Assembly: GCA_039700805.1 (NCBI GenBank)
Contig: JBCAZE010000173.1
Coordinates: 1-6,217 of the forward strand
DNA length: 6,217 bases
Direction of reading: 5' to 3'
Source of the DNA: CALBPI01 sp039700805
GTDB lineage: Bacteria; Pseudomonadota; Gammaproteobacteria; Steroidobacterales; Woeseiaceae
The translations under genes and the position numbers were made by a program. Shown piece by piece: positions 1-5,715 of the stretch (within the stretch, counting starts at the first letter, position 1; each line of letters starts with the position of its first letter). The notes beneath the pieces were generated by a model. The model was not told the origin of the DNA. It did not search any database and saw only the letters and a program-made list of their open reading frames with translations.

Positions 1-131
1 GTCATCTGGTCAGTGCCGGCTTGTACGATGCCGTCGGGCAGGTCTATTACTAGGACGTTGCCGTTAGGGGTGAGGCCAGCTTCTTCGAACATGTGTTTCC
101 CATCCCACGCTCTAAATTTTATTTCCCTCAT
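1..131 (-). CDS. YopX-family phage protein, N-terminal part (runs off the window)
   Basis: Read on the minus strand from the ATG at 131, this begins MREIKFRAWDGKHMFEEAGL and continues for 43 codons without a stop to the window edge. The opening REIKFRAWD followed by DGK is the hallmark of the YopX family (PF09643), small proteins of unknown function common in prophages and phages of Bacillus, enterobacteria and many others. The rest of the protein, where the family usually has a YTGLKD-like motif, lies outside the window. The ATG at 131 fits the family's usual N-terminus, but no good Shine-Dalgarno sits at the proper distance; a GGGAG lies about 23 bases upstream. The same frame stays open back to another ATG at 290, which would add 53 residues. 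The gene is divergent from mutS and lies beside AT-richer DNA, consistent with a prophage or other mobile segment to the left. I am sure of the family; the start and biological role are unknown. Confidence 0.82.
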   Translation of the reverse strand, partial: MREIKFRAWDGKHMFEEAGLTPNGNVLVIDLPDGIVQAGTDQM

Positions 132-141
132 GTTGTTCGTG

Positions 142-152
142 TTACTTAGTAA
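142..152. repeat. Short operator-like palindrome TTACT-T-AGTAA
   Basis: A perfect 5-bp inverted repeat around one central base lies just upstream of the YopX start codon on its own strand. Its half-site (AGTAA) matches the core of the three spaced direct repeats at 216-244. A repressor or activator dimer site is a possible reading, but the motif is short and could be chance. Confidence 0.35.
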
Positions 153-215
153 TACTCCCAAGCTAACACGGGGTAACAATCTGTCCAGAACGAGGGTGGG
201 GACAACTAAGGAAAA

Positions 216-244
216 TAGTAACGGCGTAGTAACCAAATAGTGAC
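216..244. repeat. Three TAGTRAC words at exact 11-bp spacing
   Basis: TAGTAAC at 216-222, TAGTAAC at 227-233 and TAGTGAC at 238-244 are phased at 11 bp, about one turn of DNA. Such phasing would place protein contacts on the same helix face, as in iteron or activator arrays. The intervening bases (GGCG, CAAA) differ, so only the 7-mers are shared. No protein that binds them can be named. Confidence 0.55.
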
Positions 245-315
245 GAGACAAGGTGCCACTGGGCTGGAAAACCTCATCTTGTTTACTCATAGTCACTCGC
301 AAGGTTTTGTTCGTT

Positions 316-320
316 AGAAG
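316..320 (+). promoter_or_regulatory. Ribosome binding site supporting the GTG start of mutS
   Basis: AGAAG, one mismatch from AGGAG, is followed by a 7-base spacer to the GTG at 328. This spacing supports initiation at 328 rather than at the GTG at 253 or the ATG at 358. Confidence 0.5.
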
Positions 321-327
321 ACAAGTC

Positions 328-2709
328 GTGGAAAAACAACAACCTACACACACCCCTATGATGCAACAGTATCTGCGCATCAAGGCAGACCACCCGGACA
401 CCCTGTTGTTTTATCGCATGGGGGATTTCTACGAACTGTTCTTTGAGGATGCAAAACGCGCGGCAAGATTGATCGACATCACACTGACCGCGCGCGGTAA
501 GTCAGGCGGCCAACCCATCCCGATGGCGGGCGTTCCCTATCACGCTGCGGACGGCTATCTCGCCAAGCTCATCAAACTCGGGGAATCCGTTGCGATCTGT
601 GAACAGGTTGGTGACCCTGCGACTAGTAAAGGGCCAGTCGAACGAAAAGTGATGCGCATCGTCACGCCCGGTACTTTGACTGACGAATCGCTACTCGATG
701 CGCGGCAACAGAGTTTCGTCGCAGCCCTGGTGAGAGGGCGCGATCAGAGTGGCATCGCATGGTTGGATCTCGCTGGTGGCAGCTTTTACCTCACTCGCGT
801 TGCAAACAGTGTCGAGGCGGTTGCTGCAGAGATCGAGAAACTCCGTCCTGCCGAAATGCTGTTCGATGAACAAGATGATGCGTGGGTCGCGAATCTCCGC
901 AACCGCTGGCCGCAAACACAATGGCGGCCGCTCGGCACCTGGCATTTTGATCGCGAGACTGCGGAGCGCTTGCTGTGCGAACAGTTCGGCACACGCGATT
1001 TAACCGGATTTGGCATTGATCAATCCGATGAAGCGGTCGCTGCCGCTGGCGCACTCATTGAGTATGCAAGAGATACGCAACGCGGTGAGTTGCCGCATAT
1101 CCGCACGATCGGCGTACGGCAGCAAAACGACAACGTGCTGCTGGACGCAGCAACGCGTCGCAATCTTGAATTGGTGCACAGTTTATCGGGCGATGATTCA
1201 CTGACGCTTGCCGGTGTTATGGATCGTTGCCAGACACCGATGGGCAGTCGACTATTGCGCGATTGGATGCAATCGCCATTGCGTGACAATACGGCGCTCA
1301 ATGCGCGATTGGATGCTGTCGAGCACCTGCATAGCACAGATGCGCGTCGCCAGCTCACGGGTATCACAGCAGACATCGGCGATTTGCCGCGCATCCTGTC
1401 ACGCATCGCACTCCGATCAGCGCGACCGCGCGATCTTGCCAAACTAGGGCAAGGCTTGCGACGCGTTCCAGACATCAAACAAGTGGTGTCGAAAAGCGCG
1501 CCACCGCTGTTGGCAGATCTTATCTCAGCGCTGGGCGACCCCAGTCCGCACGCCGAATTACTCGAGAAAGCGATCATCGAACAACCACCGATGCTGATTC
1601 GAGACGGTGGCGTCCTTCGAGACGGCTATAACGAAGAACTCGATGCACTTCGGAAAATGCGCGACAACGCGAACGACTTCTTGACCGAGCTCGAAGTGAG
1701 GGAACGCGAGCAGACCGGTATTCCAACACTGAAAGTCGGCTACAACCGCGTTCACGGCTATTTCATCGAAATCAGCAAGGGGCAAAGCGAAAAAGCCCCA
1801 GATCACTACACACGACGCCAGACACTGAAAGGCGCGGAGCGGTACATTACCGAAGAGCTGAAGACTTTCGAAGACAAGATTTTGAGCGCCAGTGAAAAAG
1901 CGCTTGCACTCGAAAAACGACTCTATGACGCACTGATCGAACAGCTTGCAGGCGTCCTGCCAGAGTTGCAGCAATGCGCTGAGGCAGTCGCCGCGATTGA
2001 CGTTTTAACCACACTCGCTGAACGCGCCGAATCCAATCAACTGGTACGACCGCAATTGACGGACAAACCNNNNNNNNNNNNNNNNNNNNNNNNNNNNNNN
2101 NNNNNNNNNNNNNNNNNNNNNNNNNNNNNNNNNNNNNNNNNNNNNNNNNNNNNNNNNNNNNNNNNNNNNGCCACGGATGAGAGTCTGGTATTGATGGATG
2201 AAATCGGTCGTGGCACCAGCACTTTTGATGGCTTGTCACTCGCGTGGGCCGCTGCCCGATTTATCGGCGAGTCGAGCCGTGCGTTCACATTGTTTGCAAC
2301 CCACTATTTCGAATTGACGGCGTTGCCGAGCGAGATGCCGCACTGCGCCAACGTTCATCTCGACGCGACCGAACATGGTCGAAAGCTGGTCTTTCTGCAC
2401 AGTGTCAAACCCGGCCCAGCCAACAAGAGCTATGGCCTGCAGGTCGCGGCACTAGCCGGCGTCCCGGATAAGGTGATTCGTCAAGCGAGGCGCTATCTTG
2501 CCGCGCTTGAAGCACAACGCGACAACAGTGATAGCGGGCAAGCCACGCTGGACTTTTCCATACCGGACGATGAGCCACCGACGCTCACCGATGAGCAGCA
2601 ATCGCTGATCGACAGTGTCACCGCCCTCGACTGCGACAACATGACGCCGCGCGAAGCGCTGGATGCGTTGTACGCTTTGAAAGCGCTGACGCGCAATTCC
2701 TCTGACTGA
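328..2709 (+). CDS. mutS: DNA mismatch repair protein MutS (contains an assembly gap)
   Basis: MutS recognises base mismatches and small loops in newly replicated DNA and, as an ATP-driven clamp, recruits MutL. I start it at GTG 328: this keeps the conserved THTPMMQQY opening and has an AGAAG site 7 bases upstream, whereas the 25 residues back to GTG 253 look unlike MutS. Numbered from 328, the mismatch-wedge motif is Phe34-Tyr35-Glu36 in GDFYELF. The conserved PIPMAGVPYHA and CEQVGDPATSKGPVERK stretches of domain I follow. The clamp is recognisable from about residue 468 (LKVGYNRVHGYFIEIS). After the gap come Walker B (LVLMDEIGRGTSTFDG), FATHYFELT with the conserved His, and a C-terminal LTPREAL-like oligomerisation helix (here MTPREALDALYALKAL). 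The 100 N at 2070-2169 hide the end of the core, Walker A and the following switch segments. The literal reading is 793 codons, and the real protein is probably about 865, close to E. coli (853). No frameshift or stop is visible. Confidence 0.97.
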   Translation: MEKQQPTHTPMMQQYLRIKADHPDTLLFYRMGDFYELFFEDAKRAARLIDITLTARGKSGGQPIPMAGVPYHAADGYLAKLIKLGESVAICEQVGDPATSKGPVERKVMRIVTPGTLTDESLLDARQQSFVAALVRGRDQSGIAWLDLAGGSFYLTRVANSVEAVAAEIEKLRPAEMLFDEQDDAWVANLRNRWPQTQWRPLGTWHFDRETAERLLCEQFGTRDLTGFGIDQSDEAVAAAGALIEYARDTQRGELPHIRTIGVRQQNDNVLLDAATRRNLELVHSLSGDDSLTLAGVMDRCQTPMGSRLLRDWMQSPLRDNTALNARLDAVEHLHSTDARRQLTGITADIGDLPRILSRIALRSARPRDLAKLGQGLRRVPDIKQVVSKSAPPLLADLISALGDPSPHAELLEKAIIEQPPMLIRDGGVLRDGYNEELDALRKMRDNANDFLTELEVREREQTGIPTLKVGYNRVHGYFIEISKGQSEKAPDHYTRRQTLKGAERYITEELKTFEDKILSASEKALALEKRLYDALIEQLAGVLPELQQCAEAVAAIDVLTTLAERAESNQLVRPQLTDKXXXXXXXXXXXXXXXXXXXXXXXXXXXXXXXXXXATDESLVLMDEIGRGTSTFDGLSLAWAAARFIGESSRAFTLFATHYFELTALPSEMPHCANVHLDATEHGRKLVFLHSVKPGPANKSYGLQVAALAGVPDKVIRQARRYLAALEAQRDNSDSGQATLDFSIPDDEPPTLTDEQQSLIDSVTALDCDNMTPREALDALYALKALTRNSSD
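2070..2169. other. Assembly gap, 100 N of unknown true length
   Basis: Exactly 100 N lie inside mutS. The left flank ends at LTDKP and the right flank resumes at ATDESLVLMDE. In E. coli MutS, from memory, about 107 residues (about 320 bp) separate these points, so the N count is a scaffolding placeholder. The missing part should encode the Walker A loop (GPNMGGKST in relatives). The frame appears preserved across the N only because the flanking bases happen to make the total a multiple of three. Confidence 0.95.
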
Positions 2710-2762
2710 TTCAACTTTTCCTAGCCAGTGCTTTGCTGACGGGTCGGCTTGCGTACACGTGT

Positions 2763-2826
2763 CGTATAGCAGGGATTGTCTTGTTCGCTCGAAACGACTC
2801 ACTCACAAGACAATCCCTGCTATACG
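2763..2826. repeat. Perfect 22-bp inverted repeat with 20-base loop
   Basis: The arm 2763-2784 (CGTATAGCAGGGATTGTCTT plus GT) is the exact reverse complement of 2805-2826; the loop is 2785-2804. It begins 53 bases past the mutS stop. As RNA it would form a very stable hairpin from either strand and could mark or protect the 3' end of the mutS message. There is no T-run after either arm, so it is not a canonical Rho-independent terminator. No flanking target duplication is visible (GTGT on the left, CACC on the right), so a miniature transposon is not demonstrated. Confidence 0.9.
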
Positions 2827-2970
2827 CACCGAGCGCATCACAACGCAGTCGCAGCGAGGGATCGCATTTTCGGACGACTCATGCCCGACAATAGAATGAG
2901 ACTTATGGTCGCGAGCTCTCATCCCTCCCTAGTTGGTTGGGACGAACAGCGTTAGTGCTTGGTTCACATA

Positions 2971-3032
2971 GCGGACAGAGAGGCGTTTTTAGAGCGCGTC
3001 GTTTCGCGCGAGAAAAATGCATCGCTGGCCGC
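2971..3032. repeat. 62-bp palindromic repeat, copy A
   Basis: An imperfect palindrome with 28-base arms and a 6-base loop (TCGTTT, 2999-3004). Pairing base i with 6003-i gives 21 Watson-Crick pairs, one G-T wobble (2985/3018) and six mismatches. All six mismatches are A opposite G on the plus strand, at 2975, 2979, 2982, 2991, 2992 and 2993. The last three form an AGA/GAG internal loop, a geometry that in RNA favours tandem sheared G-A pairs. The GCGCG inner stem and the T5/A5 stem are perfect. It is 59/61 identical to the copy at 3079 and in the same orientation. This resembles a REP/BIME-type interspersed element; I do not recognise a named family. Confidence 0.88.
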
Positions 3033-3049
3033 TTCCCCGCACACCACCC

Positions 3050-3076
3050 AATCGATCACAAAAAACGTTATCGATT
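3050..3076. repeat. Small inverted repeat AATCGAT/ATCGATT between the two palindromic copies
   Basis: AATCGAT at 3050-3056 is complementary to ATCGATT at 3070-3076, with a 13-base spacer that includes A6 and ACGTT. It lies in the unique 47-bp segment separating the two palindromes. It may be a linker element of the repeat unit or chance. Confidence 0.4.
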
Positions 3077-3078
3077 TG

Positions 3079-3140
3079 GCGGATAGAGAGGCGTTTTTAG
3101 AGCGCGTCGTTTCGCGCGAGAAAAATGCATCTCTGGCCGT
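3079..3140. repeat. 62-bp palindromic repeat, copy B
   Basis: A direct copy of the element at 2971, offset by exactly 108 bp. Within the first 61 bases only two positions differ. C to T at 3084 turns a C-G pair into a T-G wobble, and G to T at 3132 turns an A-G mismatch into an A-T pair. Both changes are compatible with keeping the hairpin. The terminal base 3140 (T instead of C) also leaves a G-T wobble with 3079. The conserved block stops sharply on both sides, so the repeated unit is the palindrome itself and not a longer duplication. Confidence 0.88.
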
Positions 3141-3180
3141 GTCACCAGACTCGACGTGAAACACGACCAATGCCCTAGTA

Positions 3181-3849
3181 TCAGCGAACACCCGCGCGAA
3201 ACTCGCCATGGGCGAAAAAGTGCGCGACTTGATCCAGCACTTCGCGGGAGCTCACTAAGCGTAAGTGGGATGCGGCAATCTCAAGATGGTCGTCGACAAA
3301 AGTTGCACGCGTTTCGTCGACAGCGATCATGCCGTCATTTGGTGCTGGTAATGGCGCAGATCCGCGACTAAGTGACCGACTATGCGTACCGGCAATCACA
3401 CCGATCTTCTGTGAATCGAGTTTTCTCGCCCAACGCTTGGTGCTCTCGGCGAGAATGCCATCGGCGATTGATGCGCCGAGCTCGGTATTGACGCCGGGCA
3501 TATCGGCCATACGCTCCGCTGCAGCCGCGTTGAGTGGCGTCCCCAAACACACGGCGTGACCGGACTGTTCCGACGGGCGATTCGCCAAATACTTCAGCAT
3601 CACCAACCCGCCAAGACCATGGCCAACGAAATGGCAGACGCCATCGCGGTGCTTCGGCGCTACCTCCTCGACGAAGTCGCTCAGTGCGTCAACGTTCTCA
3701 GCCAGTGACGCGCGTACCGTCCGATATGGCATCTGGTGCGCCATATAGCCATAACGCTCGCGGAGGCGTGTACGAATAAACCCCGCTTCTGCGCCGTCAA
3801 GCCAACCGCCCTGGACGCAAATGACGTGTTCTGGCGCTTCGCCGAGCAC
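3181..3849 (-). CDS. Alpha/beta-hydrolase-fold protein with altered catalytic motifs
   Basis: A 222-residue protein beginning with GTG at 3849, one base after the aspS stop, with a weak GGCGAG site inside the end of aspS. The frame is open further upstream, but that part only overlaps aspS in another frame. It resembles short bacterial alpha/beta hydrolases that read VHG near the N-terminus, GHSLGG at the nucleophile elbow, and PNDGTVAV then SHT near the end. Here the N-terminal motif is VQGGW (Gln13), the elbow is FVGHGLGGL with Gly78 where the serine should be, and the acid and base candidates remain: Asp172 in APNDGMIAV and His195 in AASHLRL. No signal peptide or membrane segment is apparent, so it is probably cytoplasmic. 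It is likely co-transcribed and translationally coupled with aspS. The fold is well supported; the substrate is unknown, and hydrolase activity is doubtful without the serine. A single base change from AGT would give the observed GGT. Confidence 0.83.
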   Translation of the reverse strand: MLGEAPEHVICVQGGWLDGAEAGFIRTRLRERYGYMAHQMPYRTVRASLAENVDALSDFVEEVAPKHRDGVCHFVGHGLGGLVMLKYLANRPSEQSGHAVCLGTPLNAAAAERMADMPGVNTELGASIADGILAESTKRWARKLDSQKIGVIAGTHSRSLSRGSAPLPAPNDGMIAVDETRATFVDDHLEIAASHLRLVSSREVLDQVAHFFAHGEFRAGVR

Positions 3850-3850
3850 G

Positions 3851-5626
3851 TTACTCGCCGGTGGGCTTCGCCCGCAATCGGATGCCGGTTTCTTTGAGCT
3901 GTGCGGCGGAAACCACGCCAGGGGCGTCGGTAAGTGGGCAGTGCGCAGACTGCGTTTTCGGAAATGCAATGACATCACGAATGCTGTCAGCACCTGCCAT
4001 GAGCATCACCAGTCGGTCGAGACCAAACGCAATGCCACCGTGTGGCGGACAACCGTAAGAGAGTGCTTTCAACAAGAATCCGAATTTCTCTTCCGCTTCT
4101 TCGTCGCTGATATCCAGCAACTCGAATACGGCAGCCTGCATCTCCTGGTCATGAATCCGGATGGACCCGCCGCCGATCTCAGACCCATTCAACACCATAT
4201 CGTACGCACGTGATGGCGCATCACCAGGAGCCGCTTTGAGCGCTTCCGGGCTATCGGCACTCGGCGCTGTGAACGGATGGTGCAGCGACGTCCAGCGACC
4301 GGTCGTCTTATCCTTCTCGAACATCGGGAAGTCGACCACCCATAGTGGTGCCCAACCGTCAGCCACGCGACCCAAATCTTCGCCGAGTTTGACGCGTAAT
4401 GCGCCTAGCGCGTCGTTCACGACACGCGCTTTATCCGCACCGAAGAAAATCAAATCACCATCTGTTGCGCCGGTCCGCTCCAGGATGCCCTCGACGGCTG
4501 AATCCGGGAGGAATTTGAGAATCGGCGATTGCAAACCATCGCGGCCCGCGGCGACGTCATTGACTTTGATATAGGCCAATCCACGAGCGCCATAACGACC
4601 AACGAATTTCGTGTAGTCGTCGATCTCTTTGCGACTGAGCGAACTGCCGCCTGGCACATGTAGCGCTGCGACCCTACCTTCCGGATCAGCAGCAGGGCCT
4701 GCGAACACTTTGAACTCAACATCGCCCATCAAATCCGCAACTTCGACTAATTCAAGATCGATGCGAAGGTCTGGCTTATCTGAACCGAACCGATGCATGG
4801 CCTCTGAATACGGCATGCGTGGGAATGGTGCGGGCAATTCGATCTGCATCACTTCGCGGAACAGATGGCGAATCATCTCCTCCATCAAACCCATCACAAC
4901 ATCTTCGTCAACGAAAGACAGTTCGATATCAAGCTGGGTGAATTCAGGTTGCCGATCGGCGCGCAGATCTTCATCGCGGAAACAGCGGACGATCTGGTAG
5001 TAGCGATCAAGACCCGACATCATCAACAACTGTTTGAAGATTTGAGGTGATTGCGGCAGCGCGAAGAATTTGCCGTCATGGGTACGACTGGGCACGACAT
5101 AGTCGCGAGCGCCTTCTGGTGTCGCGCGCGTTAGCATCGGCGTTTCCACGTCTACGAAGCCTGCGCCGTCGAGGTAGTGACGCATCGCCTGCGTGACCCG
5201 ATGGCGCAAGCGCAAGTTCTCCATCATGTGTGGCTTTCTGAGGTCGAGATAGCGATAAGTCAGACGCAACTCTTCGTTGGTTTGCTCGTCGTGATGGAAC
5301 GGCGGCGTCTCCGACGCATTGAGTACGTCAAGCTCACTGACCAGCACTTCGACTTTGCCACTCGCCATCGCGTCGTTCTGCATGCCCTCAGGGCGCAAAC
5401 GTACTGTCCCGGTAGCCCGCAACACGTATTCACTGCGAAGACGCTCAGCTTTGGCGAATAACTCGGCATCGTCAGGATTGAAAACGATCTGCAATAGACC
5501 TTCGCGATCTCTCAGATCGACAAAAATCACACCACCGTGGTCCCTTCTGCGATGTACCCAACCGGTGACCGTGATTGTCTCGTCAACCAGCGATTCGTTT
5601 ATCTCGCCGCAATAATGTGTGCGCAT
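3851..5626 (-). CDS. aspS: Aspartyl-tRNA synthetase, probably non-discriminating (Asp/Asn)
   Basis: This class II aminoacyl-tRNA synthetase charges tRNA with aspartate in the cytoplasm. It has 591 residues from the ATG at 5626, matching E. coli (590) and its MRTxYCG start; a GTG at 5665 would add 13 residues unlike the family. The N-terminal OB-fold anticodon domain (about 1-105) has GWVHRRRDHGG. Motif 1 is near 157-172 (FVDVETPMLTRATPEG). Motif 2 is at 217-233 (FRDEDLRADRQPEFTQL). The bacterial GAD insertion lies at about 285-420. The NGSEIGGGSIRIH segment is near 480-492, and motif 3 is near 531-545 (GIAFGLDRLVML). His30 and Gly81 correspond to the His/Gly pair of the non-discriminating Pseudomonas enzyme, where E. 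coli has Leu30 and Lys81. The C-terminus also resembles Pseudomonas. It lies 89 bp downstream of the DUF502 gene and one base before the hydrolase-like gene, in the same direction. Confidence 0.98.
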   Translation of the reverse strand: MRTHYCGEINESLVDETITVTGWVHRRRDHGGVIFVDLRDREGLLQIVFNPDDAELFAKAERLRSEYVLRATGTVRLRPEGMQNDAMASGKVEVLVSELDVLNASETPPFHHDEQTNEELRLTYRYLDLRKPHMMENLRLRHRVTQAMRHYLDGAGFVDVETPMLTRATPEGARDYVVPSRTHDGKFFALPQSPQIFKQLLMMSGLDRYYQIVRCFRDEDLRADRQPEFTQLDIELSFVDEDVVMGLMEEMIRHLFREVMQIELPAPFPRMPYSEAMHRFGSDKPDLRIDLELVEVADLMGDVEFKVFAGPAADPEGRVAALHVPGGSSLSRKEIDDYTKFVGRYGARGLAYIKVNDVAAGRDGLQSPILKFLPDSAVEGILERTGATDGDLIFFGADKARVVNDALGALRVKLGEDLGRVADGWAPLWVVDFPMFEKDKTTGRWTSLHHPFTAPSADSPEALKAAPGDAPSRAYDMVLNGSEIGGGSIRIHDQEMQAAVFELLDISDEEAEEKFGFLLKALSYGCPPHGGIAFGLDRLVMLMAGADSIRDVIAFPKTQSAHCPLTDAPGVVSAAQLKETGIRLRAKPTGE

Positions 5627-5656
5627 AGTGTTCTGGACTCGTAAAAAGCTTATGTC

Positions 5657-5701
5657 GCGCGCCACTGCGAGGTGTTCAGACGGGAGACCGTCATTGCGCG
5701 C
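5657..5701 (-). promoter_or_regulatory. Possible stem-loop in the DUF502-aspS spacer
   Basis: In the 89-bp spacer upstream of aspS, GACGG/CCGTC (5679-5683 with 5688-5692) forms a 5-bp stem closed by a tetraloop. It is enclosed by two GCGCGC words (5657-5662 and 5696-5701) that could pair with each other. A TTTTT on the minus strand (5642-5646) follows about 10 bases later, too far for a normal terminator. It could modulate expression between the two genes, but the pairing is short and unproven. Confidence 0.28.
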
Positions 5702-5715
5702 AAAGAGCGCGAATC

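Larger units (their letters stand above)
132..327. promoter_or_regulatory. Divergent intergenic region between the YopX gene and mutS
   Basis: This 196-bp stretch separates two divergent genes and should hold both promoters. By hand count 121-240 is about 44% GC against about 58% inside mutS, so it looks compositionally different. It contains several copies of an AGTRAC-type word in both orientations: direct at 217-222, 228-233 and 239-244, inverted at 141-146 (GTTACT) and 292-297 (GTCACT). There is also a small palindrome at 142-152. I could not pick a convincing -35/-10 pair. An alternative reading is that 132-290 on the minus strand is coding, as an N-terminal extension of the YopX protein, because that frame has no stop. 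Confidence 0.45.
2710..3180. other. Convergent intergenic region rich in repeats, no convincing gene
   Basis: This is the 471-bp space between the mutS stop and the stop of the hydrolase-like gene on the other strand. I see no credible coding sequence: the two short open frames over 2959-3209 mostly translate the duplicated palindrome. It holds a perfect 22-bp inverted repeat (2763-2826), two copies of a 62-bp palindromic element (2971-3032 and 3079-3140) and a small inverted repeat between them (3050-3076). The stretch 2836-2970 shows nothing I recognise. Neither gene has a standard terminator hairpin with a T-run here, although transcription from both sides must end in this region. Confidence 0.75.

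Noticed and set aside
13..240. Plus-strand open frame of 75 codons
   Set aside because: It lies opposite the YopX coding frame and the AT-rich control region, and its product shows no recognisable motif. The minus-strand reading with MREIKFRAWDGK is clearly the real gene.
253..327. mutS starting at GTG 253
   Set aside because: The extra 25 residues match nothing in MutS. The conserved N-terminus and the AGAAG site support GTG 328.
2763..2835. Pseudoknot between loop CGCTCG (2786-2791) and CGAGCG (2830-2835)
   Set aside because: The six bases are complementary, but three linker bases would have to span a 22-bp helix, which is not sterically reasonable.
2971..3140. Palindromes as Rho-independent terminators or a CRISPR array
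   Set aside because: On both strands the T-tract comes before the GC stem and the A-tract after it, the reverse of a terminator. There are only two 62-bp units with a 47-bp unique spacer, too long and too few for a CRISPR array, and no cas gene is present.
2959..3159. Plus-strand open frame with a repeated ADREAFLERVVSREKNASL peptide
   Set aside because: The peptide repeat is the translation of the duplicated palindrome. The start would be TTG without a clear ribosome site, and the 108-bp period keeps frame simply because it is divisible by three. A small repeat protein is not excluded but is poorly supported.
2964..3209. Minus-strand open frame of 81 codons over the same repeats
   Set aside because: It overlaps the end of the hydrolase-like gene in another frame, and most of it is the reverse reading of the palindromes.
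3850..3993. Hydrolase-like gene starting upstream inside aspS (3993)
   Set aside because: The additional 48 residues are an out-of-frame reading of the aspS 3' end and lie before the first beta strand of the fold.
5627..5665. aspS starting at GTG 5665
   Set aside because: AspRS proteins begin at MRTxYCG, which is given by the ATG at 5626. The 13 added residues have no family support.
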